Assembly (NCBI GenBank): GCA_001310715.1
Contig: BAXV01000001.1
Location: 1-64,000 of the forward strand
Origin: Pseudovibrio sp. JCM 19062
Lineage (GTDB): Bacteria > Pseudomonadota > Alphaproteobacteria > Rhizobiales > Stappiaceae
Direction: 5' to 3'
DNA length: 64,000 nucleotides
Shown here: positions 31,722 through 42,397 of the stretch, piece by piece
Position numbering within the stretch: position 1 is the first letter of the stretch
Layout: every line of letters starts with the position of its first letter
The notes under the pieces: generated by a model
Database searches by the model: none
What the model was told of the DNA's origin: nothing
The model's input: only the letters and a program-made list of their open reading frames with translations
Position numbers and translations under genes: made by a program

Positions 31722-32666
31722 ATGAAAATTGGTGTAGTTGGTGTTGGCGCTGTTGGGAGTACTGCCGCCTATGCCATGGCCATGAACGGTGTGGGCAACG
31801 AACTTGTTCTTGTTGATTACAACCCAAAGCTCGCTATCGCTCAGGCAGAAGACATTTTTCATGCGACCCCGTTTGCCCGCCCGATGAAAGTCGTTGGCGG
31901 TGATTACAGCGATCTGAAGGATGCGGGAGTTGTCGTAATTGCTGCTGGTGTGAACCAACAACCGGGTGAGACACGCATCGAGTTGCTGGCTCGCAATGCT
32001 GGCGTCTTTGCAAAAGTCATTCCTGAAGTGCTGAAGTATGCTCCCCATGCTATCCTGATCATTGCGACCAATCCGGTTGATATCATGACTCAGGTTGCAA
32101 CCGAGATTTCCGGCCTGCCGCGCACCCGCGTTATCGGCTCCGGTACCATTTTGGATACGGCCCGTTTCCGCACCTTGCTGGGTAAACATCTGGGCATTAC
32201 GCCAAGTTCCGTGCATGCGGATGTTCTAGGAGAGCACGGTGACAGTGAAGTGCTGGTCTGGTCTGGCGCAAAAGCTGGCAACACACCACTGTTTACGTTT
32301 GCCGAGCAGACCAACAAGCCGATCACTCAGGAAGTACGCGACCGCATTGACCATGGGGTGCGCTACGCCGCCTACTCCATCATTGAAGGCAAGGGCGCAA
32401 CCAACTTCGGTATTGGGGCAGGGCTCTCGCGCATTGTGAAGGCAATCGTGACCAACGAACACGCCGTGATCAGTCTTTCCATCGTCAACGAGGAGATCGT
32501 TGGCGTGAAGGATACTGCTCTTTCCGTCCCGCGCGTATTGGGCGCAGACGGCATTGAAGCGACACTGTTCCCAAGTATGGATGAACTGGAGCGCAGTCAG
32601 TTGCAGGCTTCTGCAGTTGCACTGGAGACAGCTGCAAAAGAAGTGCTCTCCAAGCACCTGAAATAA
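31722..32666 (+). CDS. ldh: L-lactate dehydrogenase
   Basis: NAD-dependent 2-hydroxyacid dehydrogenase of the LDH/MDH family. The dinucleotide loop is VGVGAVGSTAAYAM. The specificity loop reads AAGVNQQPGETR, with Gln at the position that favours lactate over malate. The active-site His is in GEHGDSEVLVWS, and the NPVD block is IIATNPVDIMTQVA. Intact, 314 residues. It interconverts pyruvate and L-lactate; allosteric fructose-bisphosphate control cannot be judged. A terminator follows. Confidence 0.93.
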   Translation: MKIGVVGVGAVGSTAAYAMAMNGVGNELVLVDYNPKLAIAQAEDIFHATPFARPMKVVGGDYSDLKDAGVVVIAAGVNQQPGETRIELLARNAGVFAKVIPEVLKYAPHAILIIATNPVDIMTQVATEISGLPRTRVIGSGTILDTARFRTLLGKHLGITPSSVHADVLGEHGDSEVLVWSGAKAGNTPLFTFAEQTNKPITQEVRDRIDHGVRYAAYSIIEGKGATNFGIGAGLSRIVKAIVTNEHAVISLSIVNEEIVGVKDTALSVPRVLGADGIEATLFPSMDELERSQLQASAVALETAAKEVLSKHLK

Positions 32667-32672
32667 CGAAGT

Positions 32673-32722
32673 TTCCGCGAAAGCACTGATCTGGCTGTTT
32701 TATCACGCTTTTGCGGAATTTT
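32673..32722 (+). terminator. Terminator after ldh
   Basis: TTCCGCGAAAGC (32673-32684) pairs with GCTTTTGCGGAA (32707-32718), with one G-T wobble and a 22-base loop, followed by TTTT. It lies 7 bases after the ldh stop. The long loop makes it weaker than the other terminators in the window. Confidence 0.65.
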
Positions 32723-32866
32723 CCTCTTGCCACCTTGGCAAAAACCCGTTTTTCACCTATGCCACTCTCCTAGTTTCTGAGGCACAAGCGCATACAATCG
32801 CCAAGTTATCTATTGGGTTAGGTTTTTACGCGTGTCTGTGCACCACTTGCAGCACGGAGAGTATTG

Positions 32867-34294
32867 ATGACACAGGCGGACATCGGTCTTGTTGGACTAG
32901 GCGTCATGGGAGCTAATCTGGCTCTCAACATCGCAGACAATGGCTATAAAGTTGCGGTATACAACCGTACTGCAGAGGGAACCCAGGCTTTCATGGAAAA
33001 GGCCGGGCACCTGAAAGATATGTTCATTCCTTGCTACAGCACTGAAGAGCTGGTAGCGAACATCAAAGCGCCTCGCCCTATCATTTTGATGGTACCGGCA
33101 GGTGGCCCTGTTGATCAGCAGATCTCTGTTTTGAAAGATCACCTGGAAGATGGTGACATTCTGATTGACGCAGGTAATAGCGACTTCAACGACAGTAACC
33201 GCCGCTACAAAGAGCTGGCTGATACGCCGTTTACCTTTGTAGGCATGGGCGTTTCCGGTGGTGCAGAAGGCGCTCGTTTCGGTCCTTCCATCATGGTTGG
33301 CGCTTCCGAGACGGCCTACGCTCGCATCGAACCAATCCTCAAAGCTATCTCTGCAAAGCACAATGGCGAGCCTTGCGTTGCTTTGATGGGGCCGGAAGGT
33401 GCTGGCCACTTTGTGAAGACCCTGCACAATGGCATCGAGTATGCCGACATGCAGATGATTGCCGAAGTCCACGAAGTGATGACCAAGACCCTTGGTCTGA
33501 GCATTCAGGAACAGGCTGAGATCTTCACCAAGTGGAACGAAGGCCCGCTTGCATCATACCTCATTGAAATCACTGCGAATGTGATGGGCGTGATTGACGA
33601 GGAGAGCGGCAAGCCGATCCTAGACATTATTCTGGATACTGCCGGTCAGAAGGGTACCGGTCGCTGGTCTGCTGTTGAAGCGCACATGCTTGGTGTTCCG
33701 GCAACCGGCATTGATGCAGCTGTTGCAGCTCGCTGTCTTTCTTCTGCACGTGCCTTGCGTCAGGAAATTGCAGAGATCTACCCACAGTCTGATGAAACTC
33801 TGACTTGGGAAGAGAAACAGGAAGGTATCGCGGCCTGTGAGCGCGCGCTGATTGCTGGCAAGATCGCTGCCTATGCTGAAGGTTTTGCTGTACTGGCTGC
33901 TGGCGGTAAAGAAAACGGCTGGGATCTGCCAATGGGCGATATTGCTCGTATCTGGCGTCAGGGCTGCATTATCCGTTCCCGCTTCCTCGACGAGATCGCA
34001 CAGGCTTACGACGAAAATCCAGAGCTAAAGTCTCTTTACATGGCGCCTGCAATCGCAGAACGTATGAAAGATGCTGTACCGGGTCTGCGTGAGATGCTTT
34101 GCATGGGCATCACAAACGGTATTCCTACGCCAGCTCTTTCTGCTGCGCTCGGCTCCTTTGACATGATTCGTCAGAAGCGGACCGCAGCCTACGTGATTCA
34201 GGGTCAGCGTGACTTCTTTGGTCAGCATGGCTTTGAGCGTACCGACAAAGGTGGCTCCGGCTTCCATGGCCCATGGCCAGCAGGCGGTGCCTAA
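32867..34294 (+). CDS. gnd: 6-phosphogluconate dehydrogenase, decarboxylating
   Basis: Gnd oxidises 6-phosphogluconate to ribulose 5-phosphate with release of CO2 and NADPH in the pentose phosphate pathway. N-terminal Rossmann loop IGLVGLGVMGANLALNIAD, the 6PGDH signature ILIDAGNSDFNDSNRRYKEL, the catalytic GPEGAGHFVKTLHNGIEYAD, and LDTAGQKGTGRW are present. Long type, 475 residues, ends FHGPWPAGGA. ATG 32867 follows CGGAGAG. The frame is intact. A GntR-type regulator lies downstream in the same direction. Confidence 0.97.
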   Translation: MTQADIGLVGLGVMGANLALNIADNGYKVAVYNRTAEGTQAFMEKAGHLKDMFIPCYSTEELVANIKAPRPIILMVPAGGPVDQQISVLKDHLEDGDILIDAGNSDFNDSNRRYKELADTPFTFVGMGVSGGAEGARFGPSIMVGASETAYARIEPILKAISAKHNGEPCVALMGPEGAGHFVKTLHNGIEYADMQMIAEVHEVMTKTLGLSIQEQAEIFTKWNEGPLASYLIEITANVMGVIDEESGKPILDIILDTAGQKGTGRWSAVEAHMLGVPATGIDAAVAARCLSSARALRQEIAEIYPQSDETLTWEEKQEGIAACERALIAGKIAAYAEGFAVLAAGGKENGWDLPMGDIARIWRQGCIIRSRFLDEIAQAYDENPELKSLYMAPAIAERMKDAVPGLREMLCMGITNGIPTPALSAALGSFDMIRQKRTAAYVIQGQRDFFGQHGFERTDKGGSGFHGPWPAGGA

Positions 34295-34456
34295 GGCCCA
34301 ACCAACTCAGGCATGCTAGTTATTAACTAGGCTATGCTATGCCTGATTGAAATTTAACGCTGAAACTGGCAGGACCACACCCGTGCCCTGCCTGTCCACT
34401 TAAGGCTGGTATGTGTAAGCTACGAACCGAGCCTTTACTAATCCCGGGAATAAAAC

Positions 34457-35101
34457 GTGACTGCCAATTCACCCAACGGAGCTGAAATTTACCGTCGCCT
34501 CATCAAAGCGATTGAGAGCCGTGAACTGAAACCCGGCAGTCGCTTGCGGGAAGCTGAACTGGCAGAGAAATTCGGCGTCAGCCGTACACCTATCCGGGAA
34601 GGCCTGAAGCGTCTTGAAGCGCAGGGGCTTGCGGTTCACGAACCGAACCGCGGCATGGTCATCCCTAGTCTGGACCACAACCAGATCAGCGAGCTCTATT
34701 TTCTGCGTGAGGTGCTGGAAGGTACCGCTGGCCGTTTGGCTGCACAGCATGCGTCAGCTGCGGAGATCGAGATCCTGCAGGAGATGGTTGAATCAGACAT
34801 GCAGAACCTTGCGGATGCGGACCGTTTGATCAAGACCAACCGCGAGTTCCACCGCCGTTTCTACCTTGCCTCCCACAACCGATATCTGGTTGAGCAGATT
34901 GACCATATGCGCCTGTCTCTGCTGTTGCTTGCTGGCACGACCTTGACAGATGACGACCGTCGCCGTCTGGCGATTGAGGAGCATGCCGAGATCGTGGACG
35001 CCATTTCAAAGCGTGATTGTGACCGTGCAGACAGAGCTGCGCGTCACCACATTGCCGAGGCCCACAAAGCTCGCCTGAAGTTCTTCACTCAGCTCACCTG
35101 A
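34457..35101 (+). CDS. GntR-family regulator, FadR/FCD subgroup
   Basis: The N-terminal winged helix reads GSRLREAELAEKFGVSRTPIR, the GntR signature. The C-terminal all-helical FCD ligand domain has the conserved metal-binding pattern including EFHRRFYLASHNR and the His in RHHIAEAHKARL. The 214-residue frame is intact. FCD regulators typically sense organic acids or sugar acids. Its proximity to gnd and ldh suggests, but does not show, a link to carbon metabolism. Confidence 0.88.
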   Translation: MTANSPNGAEIYRRLIKAIESRELKPGSRLREAELAEKFGVSRTPIREGLKRLEAQGLAVHEPNRGMVIPSLDHNQISELYFLREVLEGTAGRLAAQHASAAEIEILQEMVESDMQNLADADRLIKTNREFHRRFYLASHNRYLVEQIDHMRLSLLLLAGTTLTDDDRRRLAIEEHAEIVDAISKRDCDRADRAARHHIAEAHKARLKFFTQLT

Positions 35102-35126
35102 GCCAATCAAAATCTGGATAACCCGG

Positions 35127-35160
35127 AGCGCGGTCTGCCAGCAGAGCGCGCTTTTTGTTT
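35127..35160 (+). terminator. Terminator after the GntR-type gene
   Basis: AGCGCG (35127-35132) pairs with CGCGCT (35147-35152) and the inner bases extend the stem after one mismatch. TTTTTGTTT follows. It ends the rightward unit 26 bases after the stop codon. The remaining gap to 35414 contains no recognisable gene. Confidence 0.85.
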
Positions 35161-35414
35161 GAGTATGGTGCTGGCAATTCCGACCTCCCTTGCTTATGGG
35201 CTTGTTTCCCAACTTCATCGCTGGAACACTTTTCCTTAAGTGCTGCTCACCACGACCTGCGTGGGACGCCGCAATTGATACGCTTTTCGAGACAACTTGT
35301 GCAGCGTTTCATGTGCGCGGGGATTAGGTAGGGAATTCGTAATTCTTACCCTTCAAGTTTAAACTAAATAGGTTGAATTTACAGAGATTCACGACAGTTA
35401 TTTGAGGGGAATAA

Positions 35415-35609
35415 ATGAGAGTTATCGCGATTGCAGCCTGTATTCTTACAGTATTACTCGGAATCTCCGGCTGTGCTGTCGTTTCAGTGGGAGGTGCGGC
35501 GGTTTCCGTTGCTTCAACTGCAGTTGTAACAACTGCGAAAGTGGGCGCGACTGTCGTAGAAGGAGCGGTAGACCTTGCTATTCCGGATGGTGACGACGAC
35601 GATGACTAA
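35415..35609 (+). CDS. Small lipoprotein
   Basis: A 64-residue protein with a lipoprotein signal: hydrophobic IAACILTVLLGIS followed by the lipobox Gly-Cys (LGISGC) at Cys20. The mature part is Ala/Val-rich with a glycine patch and a five-Asp tail. ATG 35415 has a good GAGGGGA ribosome-binding site. Small lipoproteins of this shape recur in Hyphomicrobiales; function unknown. The nearby lnt product would acylate it. Confidence 0.75.
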   Translation: MRVIAIAACILTVLLGISGCAVVSVGGAAVSVASTAVVTTAKVGATVVEGAVDLAIPDGDDDDD

Positions 35610-35648
35610 TAGATCTATTAGTTCAAATAGATAGCATCCTAACCCAGA

Positions 35649-36047
35649 TTAATCCAAGCTAACCATCTTCTTGCCTGCCAACACTACGTCTACCGCGCGG
35701 TGCAGCTCAGACATCTGGTCTTCATCAAGAACTTCGACGAGTTCGCTCCGTGTTTCAACATCCAGTTGTTCAAGTGTGAAATCGTCTTTTGGCAGTTCCA
35801 CGAGCGGCTCGGAACCGGCAGAAATCGGCAGAATTTCGCCATCCAGACGCTTGGCTTTCACGCGTGCGTCTTCCAGAATGGCGTGCACAAGGCCGCGTCG
35901 GTCATCGGGTAGATTAACCTCAGCAATGATCGCGTTGACCGTAGCACGGTCCCCCAGCAGCAGAACCGGCGGCTTGGATGTGGCAGAGTTGGTCATGGAC
36001 AGGGCAGTCAGCAACGCACCCAAAAGCACTACTAAAAAATACGGCAT
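35649..36047 (-). CDS. Hypothetical protein with an N-terminal hydrophobic segment
   Basis: 132 residues. The first 18 residues (YFLVVLLGALLTALS) form a signal anchor or signal peptide. The remainder is soluble and rich in acidic and hydrophobic residues, with RATVNAIIAEVNLPDDRRGL and ELVEVLDEDQMSELHRAVD suggesting helices. I do not recognise a family. It is downstream of the glycerophosphodiesterase gene on the same strand (25 bases), so it may be cotranscribed. Confidence 0.6.
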   Translation of the reverse strand: MPYFLVVLLGALLTALSMTNSATSKPPVLLLGDRATVNAIIAEVNLPDDRRGLVHAILEDARVKAKRLDGEILPISAGSEPLVELPKDDFTLEQLDVETRSELVEVLDEDQMSELHRAVDVVLAGKKMVSLD

Positions 36048-36072
36048 ATACGAGATTCTTACGATCGGAATG

Positions 36073-37919
36073 TTAGTTCAAGCTGAGATTGTACAGGACA
36101 GAGGTATGAAGCAATAGCCGCTCAAACTGGTTCATTTCCTTATATTCTTCCAATGTGCTGCGCGCCAGTGCAGGATCATCCGTGATAATTCCGTCGACGC
36201 CCATAGATATGTAACGCAGCATACTCGAGGGATTGTTAACCGTCCAGACAAACACCTGCTTACCGGTATCTTGTGTTCTTCTTATGAAGTTCAAAGTGGC
36301 GGAAGCGGAGGAGACGGCTACGAAATTTCCTTCGAGTTCAGAGAAGTTTCCGATGGAGGTGGCGGTTAGCAGGCCGATGTTCCAATCTGGCTCCAATTCT
36401 TGGACTTTTGTGAGGGCAGGGCGTTCTAAGGACATGATTGCTATGTCGTTTTCCATGTTCGCTTGCGTGATAATGCTCACGACATCCTCTTCGAACTGTT
36501 CCCTGCTGCTTTGGGGATAAAACTTAAGCTCAATGAGGAGAATTGCCTTTCCCTTCACTGCTTCAAGTGCCTCTTGCAGGGTTGGAACGCGCTCGCCCTG
36601 ATACTCTACGGCAAACCATCCCCCACATCAAATGATTGGATCTCCTGCTGTGTCAGTCCCAGATATTCGCAGGTTCACCAAGCAACCGCATGAAGTCACT
36701 GTCGTGAGTGACGACCACTGACCCGTCTGCAGTTTGCTGTACATCCACTTCAACCCAGTCTGCATTGTCCTCGATCGCACGCTCGATTGAAGCGATTGTG
36801 TTTTCAGGAGCGTGAGAAGAGGCACCACGATGGGCGATGATCAGGACTTCTTTTTCCGGAAGTTCTGCTGAAACCCAATAGGTTCCTGTCAGAACCACAA
36901 TGGTTCCCGCCAGACCGATCAGGACAGCAAGGCGCAGCGGCGTCAACGGATTGGTCCATTTAGGCTGGAGCTTGGGCCTGTCCGGCACCTCGGTAAAGGT
37001 GTGCCCTTTGCCGTCTGCTATGAACAAACCTGCCTTAAAAATCAACGCCATACTGCCAGACATCGCCGCAGTAATGAGCGTATTGCCTAGTAGCAGAAGC
37101 ACAATAAGACTGCCGAGGATTGCCGCCAGCGTTTCCGGTGAGCTGTTATCAAAGGAGATGGCATAGGAGCCAATATACTCCATGAGAAGCAGGAAGAGCG
37201 CCTGGATTACAATACCAAGCAAGAGCCAGAGAGACACAACACCCGCAAAGACCGGGCGCAGGCCACGGGAGAGGAACCTTGCGCGGGAGAATGCCGAGCC
37301 CACGATGATCTCTCAAAACCACCAGCGGCAGAGACAGGCCCCAGACGAGGATCGCATAAAGCGGCATTACAATAACCAGCGCGACTCCGATGCCGATGAA
37401 GAAGGCCGCCATCCAGAATTCCATGGGCTGGTATTGCAGGTAGTAGTTGATGTCATATTCTTGCAAAAAGACCAGCACACTCAACACGATAATGGTGATA
37501 CCGGGGATCATCGCCATCACCAGCCGCTGGGTTAGCCGCCATGTAAAAATACCAAGGCGGGGGAACAGGCCAAGCGTTGAGAACAGGGCATTTCGAGCCG
37601 CCATAAAGGCGCTTTCCTGCCTGTCGAGCACCAGAAGCAGGGCAACCTGCTCCAGCAGTGCCATGGCGATGAAGACAACAACAAAAACAAAGGCACCCAG
37701 CAATCCTATGGGAGAGAGAAAGAACGAGGCAATCTCGTAATCTGCCAGCACTGCGCTGCCGGAAAGGCCGATCACAAAGTTGCCGAGACCTGCAACGATG
37801 GGTGTGATTGCAACAGCGCCAAGGAACACAAAGGCATAGTGAACCAGCAACAAACGAAATGCGTTTGCCTTCCAGCCACGAATTATCAATTGAGCAAGCG
37901 TGTGTATTCGTGCTGCCAT
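36073..37919 (-). CDS. Glycerophosphodiester phosphodiesterase with multi-span membrane domain (frameshifted)
   Basis: The N-terminal half (about 320 residues) is an integral membrane domain of the GDPD membrane-associated type, with around eight to ten helices. The C-terminal half is the GDPD TIM barrel: [20 protein letters not shown] (metal and catalytic His/Arg, Glu), [19 protein letters not shown], and later [12 protein letters not shown]. It hydrolyses glycerophosphodiesters to glycerol-3-phosphate and an alcohol. The frame breaks near 37290, 36655 and 36610. Total length is about 615 residues. Confidence 0.87.
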
Positions 37920-38354
37920 ACCCTGTTCTTATCTTTGTTGGTGCAGACAGACTGACTGAGTTTTGTCAGGCAATTTCAATGTACCTGAAGAAGGTTCCGT
38001 AAGAGCGTATGGGTGCCGGGAAGTCAAGATATGCCAAACAAACGGTAACAGTTGAGCAAAGGATTCGTGGATTTTCCCGATCTTATCCAGCTTTTTCTTG
38101 CGAATGATTTGCAACTGCAAAAACACTGAAAAGTCATTACTGACAGTGGGTTGCAAACAGAAACTACATTTAGAAACAGTCTAAACTACTGAAAACACTC
38201 ATTTTTAAACTTGACAAAAATAGTCATGTATATGAAATGGCCGCAGTTTTTCTCACGCCTTGGAGCGTGAATATGTTTGCAAACTGAATTCGTGCAGTCT
38301 GTTTTGCCCGTCCGCAGCGCGAGGCACCTTCTCTGCACATTTAAGGGGATTACA
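37920..38354. other. Intergenic regulatory region before the iron operon
   Basis: This 435-base gap separates the divergent phosphodiesterase gene from the imelysin operon. It contains the Irr-box palindrome at 38169-38185 and a TTGACA (38211-38216) that could be a -35 element, although no well-placed -10 hexamer follows. No small gene was recognised. Confidence 0.5.
38169..38185 (+). promoter_or_regulatory. Irr-box (ICE)-like palindrome
   Basis: TTTAGAAACAGTCTAAA is a 6-5-6 inverted repeat. It matches the alphaproteobacterial Irr operator pattern TTTAGAA-N3-TTCTAAA at all but one position. It lies about 25 bases upstream of a TTGACA and 170 bases before the first gene of an iron-uptake operon, fitting control by haem/iron status through Irr. 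Confidence 0.65.
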
Positions 38355-39621
38355 ATGAGCTTTATCCGCAGCGCTCTGCTCGGCACCATGGCACTGGGCA
38401 GCCTTTCTGCTGTTGCTGTTGCAGCAACGCCTTCTGAGGTTCTTGAAAACTACGGTGATATCGCCCAGGCGGCTTTTGAAGATTCTCTGACAACGGCAAA
38501 GATCCTGCAGGACGCAATCGACACGCTTGTTGCAGCGCCAACCGAGGACAATTTGAAGGCCGCGCGCCACGCATGGATTGCAGCTCGTAACCCGTACCAG
38601 CAGACCGAGGTTTTCCGCTTTGGCAACGCAGTCGTTGATGATTGGGAAGGGAAGGTCAATGCATGGCCGCTGGACGAAGGTTTGATCGACTATGTGGATG
38701 GAGCTTACGGTAATGAGTCTGAAGAGAACCCGTTCTACGCTGCAAACATCATCGCAAACACCAAAGTGACTGTTGCCGGCGAAGAAATCGACGCGACCGA
38801 GATCACACCTGAACTGCTCTCCGAGAAGCTGCAGGAAGCTGGTGAAGTGGACGCAAATGTTGCGACCGGTTACCACGCAATCGAGTTTCTTCTATGGGGA
38901 CAAGATTTGAACGGAACGGGGATAGTGCTGGCAACCGTCCTGCTTCTGACTTTGACACAGCAAACTGTACTGGCGGCAACTGTGATCGCCGTGTGGAGTA
39001 TCTTCAGGCTGCAACAAGCTACTTATCACCGATCTGGAAGAGATGGTGGCCGCATGGCAGATAGACGGTGCAGCGCGTAACGACCTTGCTGACAAAGGTG
39101 ATGCAGCGGGTATTGCGACGATCCTGACCGGCATGGGATCCTTGTCTTACGGCGAACTTGCTGGGGAGCGCATGAAGCTGGGTCTGATGCTGAATGATCC
39201 TGAAGAAGAGCAGGATTGCTTCTCCGACAACACCCACATGTCGCACTACAACGACGTTGTTGGCATCAACAATGTATTCCATGGAAAATACATCCGCGTT
39301 GACGGTAGTGTTGTAGAGGGTGCCTCCCTTAAGGACTTGCTTGCAAAGGCCGATTCCGCAGTCTCAACCGAGCTGGAAGGCAAGCTGGACGCCTCCATGG
39401 GGACATTTACCGCATTGAAAACCCGCGCTGAAACCACCGAGTCCTACGACCAGATGATTGGTGAAGGCAACGCTGAAGGGAATGCTGTTGTACAGGCTGC
39501 CATTGACAGCCTTATTGATCAGACTGCGTCCATCCAACGTGCTGTAAAGGCTCTGAAGCTGGAGAACGTCGCGTTCGAAAGTTCCGACAGCCTCGACAAC
39601 CCTTCCGCTGTATTCGAGTAA
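38355..39621 (+). CDS. Imelysin-family periplasmic iron-regulated protein (frameshifted)
   Basis: A signal peptide (MSFIRSALLGTMALGSL to AVAA) is followed by a peptidase-M75/imelysin domain. The motif GYHAIEFLLWGQDL contains the family GxHxxE. The frame breaks after LNGTG near 38920 and again near 39010-39040; the last frame continues DLEEMVAAWQ to the end. Reconstructed length is about 421 residues, similar to IrpA. Imelysins bind iron or haem-associated ligands in the periplasm and accompany iron uptake. ATG 38355 has an AAGGGG site. Confidence 0.9.
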
Positions 39622-39736
39622 GAAATCCAGTCCCGCAGGCAACACAGTCTGCGGGACTTATCCCCCTTGAGCCTTCTATTGCGCCGAAATGTGCGTTGGT
39701 TTGCGTTAATTAGCGCTTTTGTGAAGGCCTATGTGA

Positions 39737-41298
39737 TTGCAGGGCCCCGTCATGCCAGCAATGGTTCCAGCCAGACTTCGCAGAGGTGCGGGAGTGATAG
39801 CCACTACCGCCGCCGCGTTTTCCAGCCTCTTTATCCCCGCTGCGACTGCCATTGATCTGGACCAGCGAACCGACCTTAGCTCCGAGGACAAGGCGAGGGT
39901 CAGTCGGGTTTTGAAAGCGCCGACTGATTTCTCAAAAGCTGAAAATTTTGAATTGATGCAAGCTGGGAAGACAACGAGCCGGAAGCCACTGGATCGCTCT
40001 GCCTTTACGCACCCGAGCGCTAATCTTCCTTTCGATCAGCATCAGGACTTCCGGCTGGGTGAGAGCCTCTTCCAGAAGCTGTGGGTCTCTACTCCGAGTT
40101 CTACGCGCGCCTCTGACGGGCTAGGGCCGCTGTTTAACGCCCGGTCCTGCGAGAGCTGCCATCCTAAAGCTGGGCGTGGCCGTCCGCCGGTCGAAGACGA
40201 ACGTCCGGTTTCCATATTCCTGCGCCTTTCTGTTGCCCCTTCCACACCGGAAGAGCGAGCGCTGATTGAAAGCGGCGAAGTTCCTTTCCTACCGGAACCA
40301 ACCTATGGCAGCCAACTTCAGAATTTTGGGGTGCCGGGTGTTGTGGGTGAAGGCGAGATGAAAGTCACCTATGCCGAGATCAAGGTGGATCTCTCTGAGG
40401 GTGAAGTCGCTTTTCTGCGCAAGCCGACCTACACCATCGAGAATCTCGCTTATGGCCCGATGTCGGAACATACGCTGGTTTCTGCACGGGTTGCTCCACC
40501 TATGATCGGCCTTGGTCTGCTGGAAGCGATTGCAGAAACGGACATCACCTCTCAGGCCGATCCGGAGGATGCTGATCAGGATGGCATCTCGGGCCGTGTC
40601 AGCTGGGTTAATCCAGCTGATGCTGAGTTTAGGAGCATTGGCCGTTTTGGCTGGAAAGCGCAGAAGGCGACCGTGCAATCTCAGTCAGCAGGCGCGTTCT
40701 CCGGTGACCTCGGTCTTTCGACACCCCATGATTTGCGTCACTACGGGGACTGCACCGAGGCCCAGACCGCTTGTTTTGAGCAGGTGCACGGCGAGCAGGC
40801 AGATCTTGGGGTTTCGGAGGCACCGGACCCTATGCTCGACCTTGTGACCTTTTACTCACAGAACTTAGCCGTACCAGCGCGCCGCGATGTGAATGACCCG
40901 CGCGTCCTTGCTGGCAAACAGGTGTTTTATGAGGCGGGCTGCGCAAGTTGCCACACACCGAAGTATGTGACCAGCCGCACAGCGAAAAACCCAGTGCACC
41001 AGTTCCAGTTAATCTGGCCGTATACCGACCTGTTGTTGCACGATCTGGGTCAAGGTTTGTCTGACGGTCGCCCGACCGGTTCTGCCGGCGGAAATGAATG
41101 GAAAACGCCTCCGCTTTGGGGTATTGGATTAACTGAAAATATCAATAATCACAGGTTTTTCCTACATGACGGGCGTGCTCGTGGCTTGCTGGAAGCTGTG
41201 CTTTGGCACGGTGGTGAGGCGGAAGCTGCCAAAGCCCGCGTGTTGAAATGCCTGCAAAGGATCGAGCCAATCTGATCCGGTTTCTGGAGTCTCTTTGA
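39737..41298 (+). CDS. Di-haem oxidoreductase, DUF1111 family (frameshift at the end)
   Basis: A secreted c-type cytochrome: hydrophobic signal in the first 38 residues, first haem site RSCESCHPKAGRG (CxxCH), second haem site GCASCHTPKYV. The body resembles the putative thiol oxidoreductase/peroxidase family that accompanies imelysins. A missing base near 41249 shifts the last codons; corrected, the protein ends MPAKDRANLIRFLESL and stops at 41296-41298. That stop overlaps the next start (TGATG). Probable electron-transfer or iron-oxidation partner in the iron operon; its substrate is not known. Confidence 0.88.
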
Positions 41299-42397
41299 TG
41301 CAGTTTAAGCGTGCTGTTACGTTCAGTCTGGCCCTTGCCACAATGGCGACGACCTTAACGCCAAGTTTTGCGGCAGAAACTCCGGACTACGCGCAGTTCA
41401 CGCGCTCCAGCATCGAGCAGTACATCCGCCCGGCGAGCAAGCAGCTTGTCAGTGCACTGAGTAAGCTTGAGAAACGGACTGGTGCGGTGTGTACTAACCA
41501 CAACGCAGAAACCACAGCTGCTTTTGACGAGGCGTTCAGCGCCTCTGTGGCGGCGCTTGCCGGTGTCGACTTCCTACGCTTTGGGCCAATGGCAGAAGAT
41601 AACCTTGCACAGCGCCTCGCCTTCTTGCCTGACAGCCGCGGCGTGGTGCGCAGGCAGGTGACCAAGGCGGTTGCAGCACAAGACAGCACCGTTCAAGACC
41701 CAGCCAGCCTTTCTGTAAAGAGCGTGGCCCTACAGGGGCTGACGGCTTTGGAGCGCATTGCCTATGACAGCGATGGCGCACTGACGCTCGGTTCTGGCAA
41801 GGATGCGGTTTTCCTATGTGATTATGCCGAGAGCCTCACCATCAATCTGGAAGGGGCCGGGCTTGAACTGGAAGCGGAATGGGATGATGCCGATGGCTTC
41901 TCGCAAGCCCTGCTGGAGCCGAGCAAAGACGGCGGTGTGGTGCACACCCCTAAAGAAGCTACCGAGATGGTGTTTAACGCCATCGCAACAGGACTGATTG
42001 TCGACAAAGACCAATACCTGCTTGTTATGCTTGGCAAGAGCGAGAAAAAAAGCAAATCCGAAAAAAAGCTCCGTTTGCCCGCAGTGGCAATGCCGTAACT
42101 TATCTTTCTGCCAGCCTTGCTGGATTACAGGATGCTGTGAATGCTAGTGGGTATGCAAAGGTGCTTGAAGGCGAGCAAGACTGGGTAGACAACTCCCTGA
42201 ACTTCGAGTTTTCCAATGCACAGCGTGTGCTTTCAAAATTGCCAACACCACTTCAGATCACCGGCAAGCAGCCGGAAGTCCGTGAGCAGCTGAAGTATCT
42301 GGTCACTGTCATCAGCGGCATCAAAGTGGTAATGGCAGAAAACCTTGCTGGCTATCTGAACCTTTCGGGAGGGTTTAATGCGCTTGATGGCGACTAA
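41298..42397 (+). CDS. Second imelysin-like periplasmic protein (frameshifted)
   Basis: Signal peptide MQFKRAVTFSLALATMATTL to SFA, then an M75-like helical domain with VDFLRFGPMAEDN and AERIAYD-type segment LTALERIAYDSDG. The GxHxxE motif of the first imelysin is not obvious here. The frame breaks inside two A7 runs at about 42044-42068 and resumes with TYLSASLAGLQDAVNASGY. Reconstructed length is about 366 residues. Translationally coupled to the upstream cytochrome gene and overlapping the downstream gene by 20 bases. Confidence 0.85.

Noticed and set aside
34307..34346. Terminator after gnd
   Set aside because: TCAGGCAT and ATGCCTGA can pair around an inner palindrome, but there is no T-tract after the stem; left as an unassigned palindrome.
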